DNA of 64,000 bases, taken from Actinomycetota bacterium. Lineage in GTDB: Bacteria; Actinomycetota; Geothermincolia; Geothermincolales; RBG-13-55-18. The notes under the pieces were generated by a model. The model saw nothing but the letters and a program-made list of their open reading frames with translations. It did not search any database and was not told the origin of the DNA. Location of the stretch: the NCBI GenBank assembly GCA_040757835.1, contig JBFLWJ010000004.1, forward strand, positions 171,062-235,061, read 5' to 3'. Shown one piece after another: positions 29,112 to 37,997 of the stretch (its first letter is position 1; the number at the start of each line of letters is the position of its first letter). The translations under genes and the position numbers were made by a program.

Positions 29112-30248
29112 ATGAAAGCGGATGTGAGCGAGGAACTGAAGCTGCTCGACGAGATGGCGCGGGACTTCGCGGCGAAGGAGTTGGTGGACGAGCGGGAGGA
29201 GCACGACAGGTTCCCCTTCGCGCCGCTCTACGACAGCGTCCTGTCCAAGGCGCTGGAGGTGGGCTTCTTCGCGGTGATGCTGCCGGAGGAAGCGGGGGGA
29301 TCGGCGGAACCGGTTTCAGCCCTGTGCCTGGTGCTCGACGAGATCTGCCAGGCGGACGCCAGCCTGGGGGCGACCATCTTCACCAATGCCCTGGCACAGG
29401 AGATAATAAGGCAGGCGGGGGGCGCCAGCCTCCTCGCGGAAATGGCCTCCGAGGACGGTTCCTTCCAGCAGAGCCTCATCGCATTCCCCTCCTATAACAA
29501 CCCGGGTGAGGTGGACCACTGCGCCAGGGCGGCCAGGGACGCCGGCGGCTATGAACTCAGCGGCGACGTACCATACGTGGTCCTCGGCGGCGTGGTGAAC
29601 CGCGCCCTGCTGCCGGCGAAGACGGAGGGGCCGGACGGGTATTCCTTCTTCCTGGTGGACCTGAAGTCGCAGGGCGTGGAGGTGAGCGAGCCCGTGCTCA
29701 GCCTGGGCATGCATTCATGCCCGGCGGTGGACCTCGCCCTCGGCGGCGTTATCGGCACGCTGGTGGGCACGGAGGGTGAAGGGAGTGCCTATTACGAGGC
29801 GGCCGTCGACCGCCTCTCGGTGGCGGCCGCGGCCATGGCCGCGGGGACGATGAAGGGTTCCTTCACGGGGGCCTTCGAGTACAGCAAAGAAAGGGAGCAG
29901 GGAGGCAGGCATATCGTGGACTGGTCGGGCCTGCGGATAATCCTCGCGGACATGGCGGTAAAAGCCCGGGCGGCGGACATGCTGGTGGAGAAGGCCGCCG
30001 GCGCCGTGGACAGGGAGGAACCGGGTTGGCAGCAGCAATCGCGGGCAGCTGCCCTCGTGGTAGGCGGGATGGCCACGGACGCGACCACCGACGGCATCCA
30101 GGCGCTGGGCGGTTACGGCTACATGAAGGATTACCCGCAGGAGAAGAGGTTCCGTGACGCCAAGCAGATACAGTCGCTCCTGGGCATCACCCACATGCGC
30201 CGGCTCGAATTCATCCAGCGCGTCGTGGACGGCGAAGCGGCGTGGTGA
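29112..30248 (+). CDS. Acyl-CoA dehydrogenase, short subunit
   Basis: This flavoprotein of 378 residues belongs to the acyl-CoA dehydrogenase superfamily. It has an N-terminal helical domain, a middle beta domain, and a C-terminal helical domain with ALGGYGYMKDYPQEKRFRDAKQIQSLLGIT, the classic end motif with the FAD-contact Arg/Asp. The beta domain is poorly conserved: the usual EPxAGSD motif is not seen. That suggests a divergent or non-catalytic subunit paired with the next gene, as in heteromeric dehydrogenases of steroid catabolism (inference). The ATG has a moderate ribosome site (GGGGGTAG). It is 18 bp before the next gene. Confidence 0.85.
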   Translation: MKADVSEELKLLDEMARDFAAKELVDEREEHDRFPFAPLYDSVLSKALEVGFFAVMLPEEAGGSAEPVSALCLVLDEICQADASLGATIFTNALAQEIIRQAGGASLLAEMASEDGSFQQSLIAFPSYNNPGEVDHCARAARDAGGYELSGDVPYVVLGGVVNRALLPAKTEGPDGYSFFLVDLKSQGVEVSEPVLSLGMHSCPAVDLALGGVIGTLVGTEGEGSAYYEAAVDRLSVAAAAMAAGTMKGSFTGAFEYSKEREQGGRHIVDWSGLRIILADMAVKARAADMLVEKAAGAVDREEPGWQQQSRAAALVVGGMATDATTDGIQALGGYGYMKDYPQEKRFRDAKQIQSLLGITHMRRLEFIQRVVDGEAAW

Positions 30249-30266
30249 GGATAAGGGGGTAGAGAG

Positions 30267-31769
30267 ATGATCGAAGGATTGACCTCATCGACATTGCTGG
30301 AAAAGCACCCCAGGCTCGAGGACATCATGTGCAGCCTGGACACGGTGGGCAAGATGCCCAGCGGCGTCAGCGGCGAGATACGGCAGGCGGTGGCCCTGGC
30401 CCGCCGCTTCAACGAGTCCGTGGCGCGTCCCTACGCCCTGGAGCTGGACCGCAAGATGCATGAGGACCCCACCTACGTGCCGTGGGACATCGTCAAGGAG
30501 ATAAACCGCTGGGGCTTCTATACCAACTGGATCCCCAAGATCTACGGGGGCAGGGGGTGGAACCTGGGTTCCCTCATCCCGGTGGTCGAGGAGCTGTGCT
30601 CCGAGTGCGCCGGCATCGGCAACCTCATGGGCGTGGAGTATTTCGGCATGTCCGTGCTCTTCGCCGGCTGGAACACGCGCATCACCGACAAAGTGTGCCG
30701 CGATGTGGTGGCGGGGGAGAAGAGCGGCGAGCCCTGCCTCATCGCCGGGCTGGTCACCGAGCCGGGGGCGGGGACCGACGCGGAGGAGACGGAACTCCTC
30801 CACAAGGCGCGGGTAAGGTGCCTGGCGCGCAAGGTGGACGGGGGGTACGTGGTCAACGGCACCAAGGTCTTCATCTCCAACGGCCACGTCTCCACCTGGC
30901 ACATCTCCACCGCCTTCGAGGACACCAGCCGCCCGGCGGACACCATGATGTGTTTCGCGGTGCGCAATGACGCCAAGGGCTTCGTCTACGGCCGCATGGA
31001 GAAGAAGATGGGCCAAAAGGGCTGCCCCGCCAGCGAGATCATCTTCGAGGACTGCTTCATCCCCGACGAGGACGTGATCATCAACGCGGAGCAGATAAAG
31101 AAGCTCAAGCATTCCCCCAGGGAGACGGCGCAGCAGGTGATCGACTTCGTGGTCACCCTCACCCGCCCCGGCGTGGGGGCCATGGGCGCCGGCGTGGCCC
31201 GCGGCGCCTTCCAGGAGGCCCTGGCCTTCGCGCGCGAGACGGAGGTGCGTGGGAAGCTGCTCGTGAACCACGAGTGGGCGCAGTGCCTGCTGGCGGAGAT
31301 GTACGCCAACGCGGCCCTGGCGCGCCTCACCTACATGGAGTGCAACCACATCACCGGCCTCTACGGCATGGCCGCTCTGCTCAACCTGAAGCCCATGTAC
31401 TACTACATGAAGATGATGCCCACCGCGCTTTTAGACCGCGTCATGCCCTTCGCCAACCGTCTCGCGGCGGTCCAGCAGGCCTTCCGCAAGATCATCATGG
31501 ACCGGCAGAAGGAGGAGGACGCCCTGCGCGCCTCCGGCTGGGCTTCCCTCTCCAAGTTCGCCGCCACCGACCTGGGCATCAAGAACTGCCACCTGGCGGT
31601 GGAGCTCATGGGCGAGGCGGGGATCCGGCACGACATGCGGGCGGAGAAGTTCCTGCGCGACTCCAAGCTGCTGCAGATATACGAGGGCACCAACCAGCTC
31701 AACCGGCTGAACCTATTCAAGTGCCTGGTGGCGCCCGCCGCTCCCGAGGCGCTTGTTTTCGAGGAATAG
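30267..31769 (+). CDS. Acyl-CoA dehydrogenase, long subunit
   Basis: This 500-residue acyl-CoA dehydrogenase oxidises an acyl-CoA to the enoyl-CoA with FAD. EPGAGTDAEE (middle-domain flavin/substrate loop), YVVNGTKVFISNG, and the C-terminal LMGEAGIRHDM with LLQIYEGTNQLNRL are diagnostic. It exceeds the usual 380-390 residues by an N-terminal extension of about 35 and insertions in the C-terminal domain. It is directly downstream of the shorter paralogue; the pair may form a heteromer. Electron acceptor genes (etfAB) are not in the window. Confidence 0.88.
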   Translation: MIEGLTSSTLLEKHPRLEDIMCSLDTVGKMPSGVSGEIRQAVALARRFNESVARPYALELDRKMHEDPTYVPWDIVKEINRWGFYTNWIPKIYGGRGWNLGSLIPVVEELCSECAGIGNLMGVEYFGMSVLFAGWNTRITDKVCRDVVAGEKSGEPCLIAGLVTEPGAGTDAEETELLHKARVRCLARKVDGGYVVNGTKVFISNGHVSTWHISTAFEDTSRPADTMMCFAVRNDAKGFVYGRMEKKMGQKGCPASEIIFEDCFIPDEDVIINAEQIKKLKHSPRETAQQVIDFVVTLTRPGVGAMGAGVARGAFQEALAFARETEVRGKLLVNHEWAQCLLAEMYANAALARLTYMECNHITGLYGMAALLNLKPMYYYMKMMPTALLDRVMPFANRLAAVQQAFRKIIMDRQKEEDALRASGWASLSKFAATDLGIKNCHLAVELMGEAGIRHDMRAEKFLRDSKLLQIYEGTNQLNRLNLFKCLVAPAAPEALVFEE

Positions 31770-31782
31770 GAAAGGGGGAGAC

Positions 31783-32556
31783 ATGACCGAGACCATGGAC
31801 GTGAGTGCGGACCTGGAGGAGAAGGCCCCAGCCAGGTCGTCAGAGTACGCGGAGATGTACAGCTGGCACGAGGGCATGGACTGGAACCCGGTGGAGAGGG
31901 TCATCCTGGAGAGGCGCAGCGTGCGCAAGTACAAGGACAGGCAGGTGCCCGAGGCCCTCGTGAGGCGCATCCTGGAGGCGGGCCGGTTCGCCCCCTCGGC
32001 GGGCAACTCGCAGCCCTGGAGGTTCGTGGTGGTGCGCGACCGCGACATGATCGAGAGCATGGAGAAGTACGTGCGCTTGCGCTGCCGCGTGCTCAAGTTC
32101 TTCCTCAACTGGCAGGAGAGCCCCCTGGGCAGGCTGGCGTGGCTGTACTCCCAGATCGGGGCCCGCATCCTGCCCAACCTCATGCACCCCATCCCCTTCG
32201 GCGCCACCGCCCTCATCGCCGACGGCAAGCTCAAGCTCTTCCACGGCGCCCCCACCGTCATCCTCATCTTCATGGACAAGCGGGGGGCGGCCAAACCCCC
32301 GGTGGACGTGGGCATCTGCGGCCAGAACATGGTGCTGGCCGCACACAGCCTCGGCCTCGGCACCTGCTGGGTGGGTTTCGTTGAAGTCTTCAAGTTCGGC
32401 ACCAAGTGGAACAAGAAGCTGGGCGTCTCTTTCCCGTACAAGCTGGTCGAGGGCATCGCCCTGGGTTACCCGGTGGGAAACCCGGACGGCATGGTCGAGC
32501 GCGAGCTGCGGGAGATCGACTGGTGGGAAGACGGCCGCAAGCGGACCGTGTTCTAA
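31783..32556 (+). CDS. Nitroreductase-family FMN oxidoreductase
   Basis: The product has 257 residues from the ATG at 31783, preceded by AAGGGGGAG; a frame opening at 31753 overlaps the upstream gene. The nitroreductase fold is marked by ERRSVRKYKDRQVPEALVRRILEAGRFAPSAGNSQPW, split around residues 43-80 (FMN phosphate Arg/Ser and the PSAxNxQPW loop), and GICGQNMVLAAHSLGLGTCW in the C-terminal half. A longer internal helical insertion (KFFLNWQESPLGRLAWLYSQIG) is unusual. It sits between acyl-CoA dehydrogenases and a ferredoxin, so it may reduce an enoyl or ring intermediate or couple flavin to ferredoxin. Confidence 0.87.
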   Translation: MTETMDVSADLEEKAPARSSEYAEMYSWHEGMDWNPVERVILERRSVRKYKDRQVPEALVRRILEAGRFAPSAGNSQPWRFVVVRDRDMIESMEKYVRLRCRVLKFFLNWQESPLGRLAWLYSQIGARILPNLMHPIPFGATALIADGKLKLFHGAPTVILIFMDKRGAAKPPVDVGICGQNMVLAAHSLGLGTCWVGFVEVFKFGTKWNKKLGVSFPYKLVEGIALGYPVGNPDGMVERELREIDWWEDGRKRTVF

Positions 32557-32569
32557 GGGAGGTTGAAAG

Positions 32570-32902
32570 ATGGCATACCTTACCTTTAAAGAGAGGATGA
32601 CCATACCCACCTACGACAACCCCGCGCATGGCACCGCCGGCTGGGTGGTCATCGACGAAAAGAAGTGCAACGGCTGCGGCAACTGCGCCCTCATCTGCCC
32701 GGCGAACAGCCTCTACGTGGCCGGGGTCGGCAAGTACAGGAAGGCGCACATGATCGAGAAGGTGCAGCCCGACTGCATGGCCTGCAACGACTGCCAGGCC
32801 ATGTGCAAGCGGGGCGCCATCAGGGTGAGCGTGCCCTACGACTTCGGGTACTTCTACAAGGCCCTGCACAAGGGGGACCTGGCATACCCGCGGAAGTTCT
32901 AG
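32570..32902 (+). CDS. 2[4Fe-4S] ferredoxin
   Basis: This is a 110-residue electron carrier. Cluster 1 uses Cys33-36-39 and Cys79, and cluster 2 uses Cys69-72-75 and Cys43, the standard bacterial dicluster pattern with Pro44 after the fourth Cys. The N-terminal 30 residues and the C-terminal YDFGYFYKALHKG are extra. It follows the nitroreductase by 13 bp with GGGAGG before the ATG, suggesting the two proteins act together. The stop is followed within 8 bp by a palindromic element. Confidence 0.9.
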   Translation: MAYLTFKERMTIPTYDNPAHGTAGWVVIDEKKCNGCGNCALICPANSLYVAGVGKYRKAHMIEKVQPDCMACNDCQAMCKRGAIRVSVPYDFGYFYKALHKGDLAYPRKF

Positions 32903-32909
32903 TCTATGG

Positions 32910-33012
32910 GGTCAGGTCTTGGATTTTGGATACCGAAGTATTTTAAGTAAAGAACAGCGGTATTTACCAGCATCGTTGTAATACACCAGAATCCAACACC
33001 CAAGACCTGACC
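32910..33012. repeat. Palindromic repetitive element, copy 1
   Basis: A perfect 13-bp terminal inverted repeat (GGTCAGGTCTTGG and its complement) continues as an imperfect arm (ATTTTGGAT against ATCCAACAC). It fills the gap between the ferredoxin stop and the convergent SDR stop (2 bp from its end). Its left end ATGGGGTCAG is identical to copy 2 at 37903, and GGTCTTGGATTTTGGATACC matches copy 3 at 58687 in 19 of 20 bases, so the three are one family. Confidence 0.75.
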
Positions 33013-33014
33013 GC

Positions 33015-34118
33015 TTACATTTTTGGAGACATGTCCGGGCGGTCGCGGTTGGCCAGCCACCACTCGTAGAGCCTGGGGTAGTAATCGCGGATGCGCGGGC
33101 AGGAGATACCCGAGCCCCGCAGCATCTCCAGCGTGTTGCTGGCGTCGAAGAGGCCAACATGATTGACGTAAGTCATGGAATCGGGCGGGATGTTCAAGAG
33201 CTTGAACATCCATCCCAGCTTGTTCGCCATGAAGTCCACCACCTTCGTGGGTACGGTGATCCTCGCTTTTTTGCCCGCGGTCAGTTCGTAGATCACGTCG
33301 AACATCTCCCTCGCCGTGGGGGGGTCCGGGTCCACGACGTGGAAGCACCTGCCCACGGCGGCGGGATTGCGGGTGATCACGGTGACGGCATCCACGATAT
33401 AGTCGATGGGGACGAAGTTGGGCCGCGTCGTGCCCTTGCCGAGGTACACGGGTGGTATGCCGTACTTGCCGAGGAGGGCGAGCACGCCAAAGGTCAGATA
33501 GATGTTGTCGAACTTGTCCGTCTCCCCCGTCCTGGAGTCGCCCATCACCCCGGCCGGCCGGATGATGATGGCTGGCAGGCCTTCCTCCATGGCCCGCCGC
33601 ACCTCGACCTCGCCCCAGAACTTGGTCATGAAGTAGTTATTGATGAGGTCCTGCCCGGCGTCCAGCTCGTCCTCGGTGATCAGCCCCTCCCTCTCGGCAT
33701 GCACCACCACCGAGCTGAAGTGGACCAGAAAAGAGAGGTCGCCGCAGGCTTTGCAGAAATCGACGATGTGGCGCACTCCCCAGTAATTTATCCTGCGGGC
33801 GATGCCCTCGGGGACGAAGAGGTCGAAGGCCCCCGCGAGGTGCCAGACCTCGGTGGCCCAGGCGGCGAGGGACTCATAACTTTCCGCGCTCAGGCCCAGG
33901 TGGGGGTCGGTGACGTCGCCCACCACGGCGCGCAGGCTGCCCCGTTCGGCCGAGCCCTCCCTCTCCAGCTCGGATATGTCCTCGGCGGCGCGGGCCATGA
34001 ACTTCTCCTGCACCAGGAAGATGAACTCCACGTCCGGGTCGTCCGCGAGGATGCTCCTCACCTGCCAACGACCGATGAAGCCGGGATAACCGGTGAAGAA
34101 TATCTTCCTTGTGGCCAT
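33015..34118 (-). CDS. NAD(P)-dependent extended SDR / fatty acyl reductase-like
   Basis: The 367-residue Rossmann protein starts FFTGYPGFIGRW (the TGxxGFIG dinucleotide motif of extended SDRs and thioester/fatty acyl-CoA reductases). Tyr and Lys in NNYFMTKFWGE form the catalytic YxxxK, with Ser in HFSSVVVHA. The C-terminal part resembles male-sterility/acyl-reductase domains and may bind a lipid substrate. The ATG at 34118 has AAGGAG upstream. It is divergent from the SDR at 34281, with a shared 162-bp control region. Substrate unknown. Confidence 0.82.
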   Translation of the reverse strand: MATRKIFFTGYPGFIGRWQVRSILADDPDVEFIFLVQEKFMARAAEDISELEREGSAERGSLRAVVGDVTDPHLGLSAESYESLAAWATEVWHLAGAFDLFVPEGIARRINYWGVRHIVDFCKACGDLSFLVHFSSVVVHAEREGLITEDELDAGQDLINNYFMTKFWGEVEVRRAMEEGLPAIIIRPAGVMGDSRTGETDKFDNIYLTFGVLALLGKYGIPPVYLGKGTTRPNFVPIDYIVDAVTVITRNPAAVGRCFHVVDPDPPTAREMFDVIYELTAGKKARITVPTKVVDFMANKLGWMFKLLNIPPDSMTYVNHVGLFDASNTLEMLRGSGISCPRIRDYYPRLYEWWLANRDRPDMSPKM

Positions 34119-34214
34119 GGGAGACGCTCCTTACATCCTTGCGCGCGGAGGCCGCCGCGCCGGTTTGCGAAAAACTCCGTACCTAGCTTAACAGGAGCAA
34201 GCCGAATACTGAAG

Positions 34215-34224
34215 ACAAATTTGT
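34215..34224. promoter_or_regulatory. Perfect palindrome in a divergent promoter region
   Basis: ACAAATTTGT is a perfect 10-bp palindrome near the middle of the gap between the divergent SDR genes. It is AT-rich against its surroundings. It is a reasonable operator candidate; no regulator gene is adjacent. Confidence 0.3.
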
Positions 34225-34280
34225 TCGGGTTTGTATTGTTGCCGTGACGTGAAGACACGGGATACGAACGGAGGTGCGAT

Positions 34281-35141
34281 ATGTCTAAGAAAAGGCCGTC
34301 CCGCGCCAGGGGCCCGCAATGGTTCCGCGGCAAGGTCGCCCTGGTCACCGGCGGCGCCTCGGGGTTGGGGCGGGGCACGGCCCTCGCGCTGGCCGCCGCC
34401 GGCTGCGACCTGGTGCTAGTGGACCTCAACGCCGACCGCCTGCGCGAGGTGGCGTCCACCATCGAGGGCATGGGGGCGAGATGCATCACCAGGCAGGTGG
34501 ACGTCTCATCGCGCGCGCAGATGGAGAGGATGGCGGAGGAGGTACTCGCGGAGTGGGGCCGGGTCGATATCCTGGTGAACAACGCCGGGGTCGGCGTGGG
34601 GGGAGAACTGGTCAATATCCCCCTGGACACCATCGAGTGGATCACGGGCATCAACCTCATGGGCGAGATCTACGGAACCCGACTCTTCCTGCCGCAGATG
34701 ATCGCGCGGGGCGAGGGCCACGTGGTCAACGTCGGCTCCCTCTCCAGCCTGGTGATCCTTCCCTTCCACATCGCCTACGCCACCACCAAGTTCGGCATCG
34801 GCGGCTTCTCGGAGGCGCTGTGGTCGGAGGTGCGCCGCCACGGCATCGGGGTGACCCTGGTCTGCCCCGGGGCGGTGAGCACCAATATCGCGGAGGGTAC
34901 CCGCGCCTACGCCAGCAACGAGAGGCAGCAGAAGGTCACCGAGAGGTTCGAGCGCTTGCTGGAGGACAAGGGCATGGACGCCGAGGAGGCGGGGCGCCTG
35001 GTCGTGGAGGCCATCGCCCGGGACAAGTTCCTCCTGCTCACGGGGCGCGAGGCGTATATCCTCTACTACCTGCACCGCTTCTTCCCCGGTTTCATGCGCC
35101 GGCTGGTCGCCTTCCTGACCGGCTTCGCCACCGGGAAGTGA
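34281..35141 (+). CDS. Short-chain dehydrogenase/reductase
   Basis: This is a classical SDR of 286 residues: nucleotide motif VTGGASGLGRG near residues 24-34, NNAG near 98, catalytic Ser in VGSLSS and YATTK with Tyr and Lys. The motif LVDLN after strand beta-2 has an Asp that favours NAD(H). The C-terminal tail YILYYLHRFFPGFMRRLVAFLTGF is hydrophobic and may anchor the protein to a membrane, as in SDRs acting on lipids or hydroxy fatty acids. GGAGGTG precedes the ATG. It is 6 bp before the hydrolase gene. Confidence 0.88.
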   Translation: MSKKRPSRARGPQWFRGKVALVTGGASGLGRGTALALAAAGCDLVLVDLNADRLREVASTIEGMGARCITRQVDVSSRAQMERMAEEVLAEWGRVDILVNNAGVGVGGELVNIPLDTIEWITGINLMGEIYGTRLFLPQMIARGEGHVVNVGSLSSLVILPFHIAYATTKFGIGGFSEALWSEVRRHGIGVTLVCPGAVSTNIAEGTRAYASNERQQKVTERFERLLEDKGMDAEEAGRLVVEAIARDKFLLLTGREAYILYYLHRFFPGFMRRLVAFLTGFATGK

Positions 35142-35147
35142 ACTGCC

Positions 35148-36302
35148 ATGGCCTCGCCGGTCGCACGCTATCCGGGATTCTCCCCCGGGGACTTCACTCC
35201 CCGGCTCTTCGAGGTGGAGACCGCGGACGGGATCATCCTGCGGGGAAAGCGCTACGCCAATCCCGGGGCCGTCCCCCTCATCCTCATCGCGGGCATCTGC
35301 TCCAACGGCTTCCAGTACGACCTCGCCTTCGAGGAATGCAACTTCGCCCTCTACTTCGCCCGCCGCGGATACGACGTCTGGGTGAGCAACCTGAGAGGGA
35401 CGGGACGGGAACCCTACAAGAGCGACGGTGGGGACTTCTCCCACTGCGTGCAGGACAAGGGGATATACGACGTGGCGGCCCTGGTCGATACGGCAGCGCG
35501 CGAGACGGGGCGAAAACCGGTGTTGGTCGGGCACAGCATGGGTTCGGTGGTGTCCTTCGTCTACCTCATGGGCGTCTCTTATCGGGAGGAGAACGGCTGC
35601 AGGCGCATCGTCCCGGACCCCGCCCTGGCCGCGGAGCACAACCAGGCTGTGGTGGCGCATATCTCCATGGGCGGGCCGCCCTGTTTCCGCTGGCCCAGGG
35701 ACTGCTGGCATTTCTGGGCAATCCGCAATCCCCTCACCAGGATGTGGCTGCGGGGTATCAGGATGGCGCTCTGGCGTCTTGCCGCGAGCAGGAAGCAGGT
35801 GCGGGCAGAGGAAGCGACGGTCGGGCTGATCCAGCGCATGCCACGCCTGGGACCCAGGTTATTCAGGATCCTTTTCTCGTTCTTCGCCAACATGCGCAAC
35901 CTCAGCGACGAGACCTTCCTGGAGACCGCGCTCTCCGGCATCAGCGACATCTCCATGAACGAGGCCTACCAGTTCGTGGATGCCGCCCTCACGGGGGATT
36001 TCCTCGAGAGCAGGGCCATCCTGGGGGATTTTCCGGGCGAGCCCCATAACTACACGCGCAGCATCCACCTGGTGAGCGCACCGGTCCTCTTCGTTACAGG
36101 GGAGAAGGACGCGGTCAACCCCAGGACCGTCCACGACTACGGCTTCCAGCGCGTCTCCAGCATGGTAAAGGACTTTATCTGCTGCAAGGGATACGGCCAT
36201 ATCGATCTCCTGTTGGGGCTGCGTGCCCGCGAGGAGGTGTTCCCACGCATCGCGGACTGGCTCGAGGAGAGATGTGGGGTCGAGGGGGGATACGACCCCT
36301 AA
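35148..36302 (+). CDS. Alpha/beta hydrolase (lipase/esterase-like)
   Basis: The 384-residue protein has the alpha/beta-hydrolase fold of the acid-lipase group. Nucleophile Ser is in GHSMGS near residue 127, acid Asp in GEKDAVN near 323 and His in KGYGHIDLL near 349. The oxyanion region is GICSNGFQYD, and VWVSNLRGTG is typical of lipases. No signal peptide is seen, so it is intracellular or membrane-associated. Together with the SDR it may process a lipid or ester. An insertion after the nucleophile forms a lid of about 90 residues. Confidence 0.85.
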   Translation: MASPVARYPGFSPGDFTPRLFEVETADGIILRGKRYANPGAVPLILIAGICSNGFQYDLAFEECNFALYFARRGYDVWVSNLRGTGREPYKSDGGDFSHCVQDKGIYDVAALVDTAARETGRKPVLVGHSMGSVVSFVYLMGVSYREENGCRRIVPDPALAAEHNQAVVAHISMGGPPCFRWPRDCWHFWAIRNPLTRMWLRGIRMALWRLAASRKQVRAEEATVGLIQRMPRLGPRLFRILFSFFANMRNLSDETFLETALSGISDISMNEAYQFVDAALTGDFLESRAILGDFPGEPHNYTRSIHLVSAPVLFVTGEKDAVNPRTVHDYGFQRVSSMVKDFICCKGYGHIDLLLGLRAREEVFPRIADWLEERCGVEGGYDP

Positions 36303-36412
36303 TGGTTTCTCATGATTCTTCCGATTGACAGAGAAGACCCATGCGCCCATAGTTATGGGACGCACCGGCCGGGTCGGCCGGGAGGACGAGACGGACAATC
36401 GGGAGTCAGGGC

Positions 36413-37903
36413 TTGCGCGCTCCGCGTGAACCGGCTAACCGCGAAGAGACGAAGGGAAATACGCTGAGCGACGCGAAAAGGATCGCCAAGAACATAGCCC
36501 TGATCACCGGGGGTGGGGTCTTCCGGGCCGTCCTCATGCCCCTCTTCACCATCTTCATCGCCAGGGAACTGGGCACCGAGGGCTTCGGCGCCTTCTCCTT
36601 CGCCCTGGCCCTGGCGTCCATCCTGGTCATCGTAGGGGAGATGGGCCTGCCAAAGATGGTGGTGAGGGAGCTAACCAACCACCGGGAAGACGTGGCCAAA
36701 TACATCGGCGACCTCAGCGTCCTTCGCCTCATCACCGGCCTCGCGAGCATGGGAATCGTGGCCATGATCCTGGTCTTCGCACCCCGGGCTTCGGACACGC
36801 GTATCCCCCTCTTCCTCATCGGTTTGAGCCTGCTGGTGTTCACAGGCCTCAGGCGCTTCTTCGACGCCATCTTTCAGGCCTTCGAGGTGATGAAATACCA
36901 GGCGCTGGTGGACATGGTCGACATCCTGCTCACTTTCGGTGTGGGAACGGCACTGCTCTTCAACGGTTACGGACTCATGGGCATCGCCTTCGCCATGATG
37001 GTGGGGGCCACCATCTCCATGGCCATGGACTTCATCATCCTCACCCGCAAGCTTGGGAAGCCCGTCTTCTCCTTCGACCTCGCGTTCTGGAAGAAGATGG
37101 CACTGGGGGCTCTGCCCTTCGGCGTCATCGGGGTCCTAACCTTCCTCTTCGGGTATTCCAACACGGTATTGCTCTCTTTTTTCAAGGGGGACGAACAGGC
37201 AGGCCTCTTCAGCTCCGCCTACCGCGTGATCTGGATGACGGCCATCATCCCCGCTACCTGCATGACCGCTATCTTCCCCTTCCTGGCCAGGGTGGGTAAA
37301 TCGGAGGACGGCAGGCACCGGGACGCCATCCGCCTGGTGGTGAAGTACCTGACCTGCCTGAGCCTGCCCTTCGCGGCGCTGCTCGCCATCTGCGCGCCCC
37401 AGATAATCTCGCTGGTCTATGGGAAGTCGTATAGCGGCGCCAGCACCGCCCTGTGGATACTGGCCGCCATCCCCCTGTTCAGCTACGCTTACATACCGTT
37501 GATCGACCTAATGAACTCGCAATACAAGCAGCGCTTCTCGGTCATCGCCATCCTGCTCTGCGCGGCCATCAACACCGGGATGTGCCTGCTGCTGGCGCCG
37601 CTGCTGGGGGTGGTGGGGGCCGCGGTTAGCACCCTGGTCGCCGAGGCGTGCCTCTTCGGGATCACCATCTTCTTCTCCTGGAGGCACCTCCGAATACACC
37701 CGCGCACGTTCAACTTCTGGAAGCCGCTGCTGGCGTCTCTCATCGCCGCCGCCGGCATGCTGCCGCTGCGCAACGTGCTCCCTCTGCCGCAGATGGTCAG
37801 CGCATTCCTCCTCGTCTATGTCGCGGCGCTGCTGGCGCTGCGGACCTTCGACCTCGAGGACAGGGCGCTCTTACGCTCCCTCATCCCCATGCGCACCCGC
37901 TGA
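36413..37903 (+). CDS. Polysaccharide flippase (Wzx/MOP superfamily)
   Basis: This 496-residue membrane protein has 12-14 hydrophobic helices, typical of MOP flippases that move lipid-linked oligosaccharides across the membrane. The N-terminal LITGGGVFRAVLMPLFTIFIARELGTEGFGAFSFALA is the family signature region (split here: TGGGVFR then LGTEGFGAF). No glycosyltransferase genes are adjacent. The frame opens with TTG at 36413 but has no clear ribosome site; GAAGGG at 36450-36455 sits before a CTG at 36463, a possible alternative. The stop TGA overlaps the first base of a palindromic element. Confidence 0.85.
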   Translation: MRAPREPANREETKGNTLSDAKRIAKNIALITGGGVFRAVLMPLFTIFIARELGTEGFGAFSFALALASILVIVGEMGLPKMVVRELTNHREDVAKYIGDLSVLRLITGLASMGIVAMILVFAPRASDTRIPLFLIGLSLLVFTGLRRFFDAIFQAFEVMKYQALVDMVDILLTFGVGTALLFNGYGLMGIAFAMMVGATISMAMDFIILTRKLGKPVFSFDLAFWKKMALGALPFGVIGVLTFLFGYSNTVLLSFFKGDEQAGLFSSAYRVIWMTAIIPATCMTAIFPFLARVGKSEDGRHRDAIRLVVKYLTCLSLPFAALLAICAPQIISLVYGKSYSGASTALWILAAIPLFSYAYIPLIDLMNSQYKQRFSVIAILLCAAINTGMCLLLAPLLGVVGAAVSTLVAEACLFGITIFFSWRHLRIHPRTFNFWKPLLASLIAAAGMLPLRNVLPLPQMVSAFLLVYVAALLALRTFDLEDRALLRSLIPMRTR

Positions 37904-37997
37904 TGGGGTCAGCCCCTGACATGTGACATTTCTAATAGCGGTATCTTCTTCAATCTTGTCAGATCGAAAAATGTCACATGTCAGGGGCTGACCCCAT
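37903..37997. repeat. Palindromic repetitive element, copy 2 (perfect 29-bp arms)
   Basis: The left arm 37903-37931 and right arm 37969-37997 are perfectly complementary over 29 bases (ends ATGGGGTCAG and CTGACCCCAT), with a 37-base loop. The element lies exactly between two convergent stop codons: the flippase TGA ends at 37903 and the minus-strand TAA begins at 37997-37999. Transcribed from either side, it would form a very stable hairpin. Confidence 0.85.

Noticed and set aside
34319-36049. A 576-codon plus-strand frame overlapping the SDR and hydrolase genes
   Set aside because: It runs out of frame through two well-supported genes and its product is Gly/Arg/Pro-rich, as expected of a shadow.
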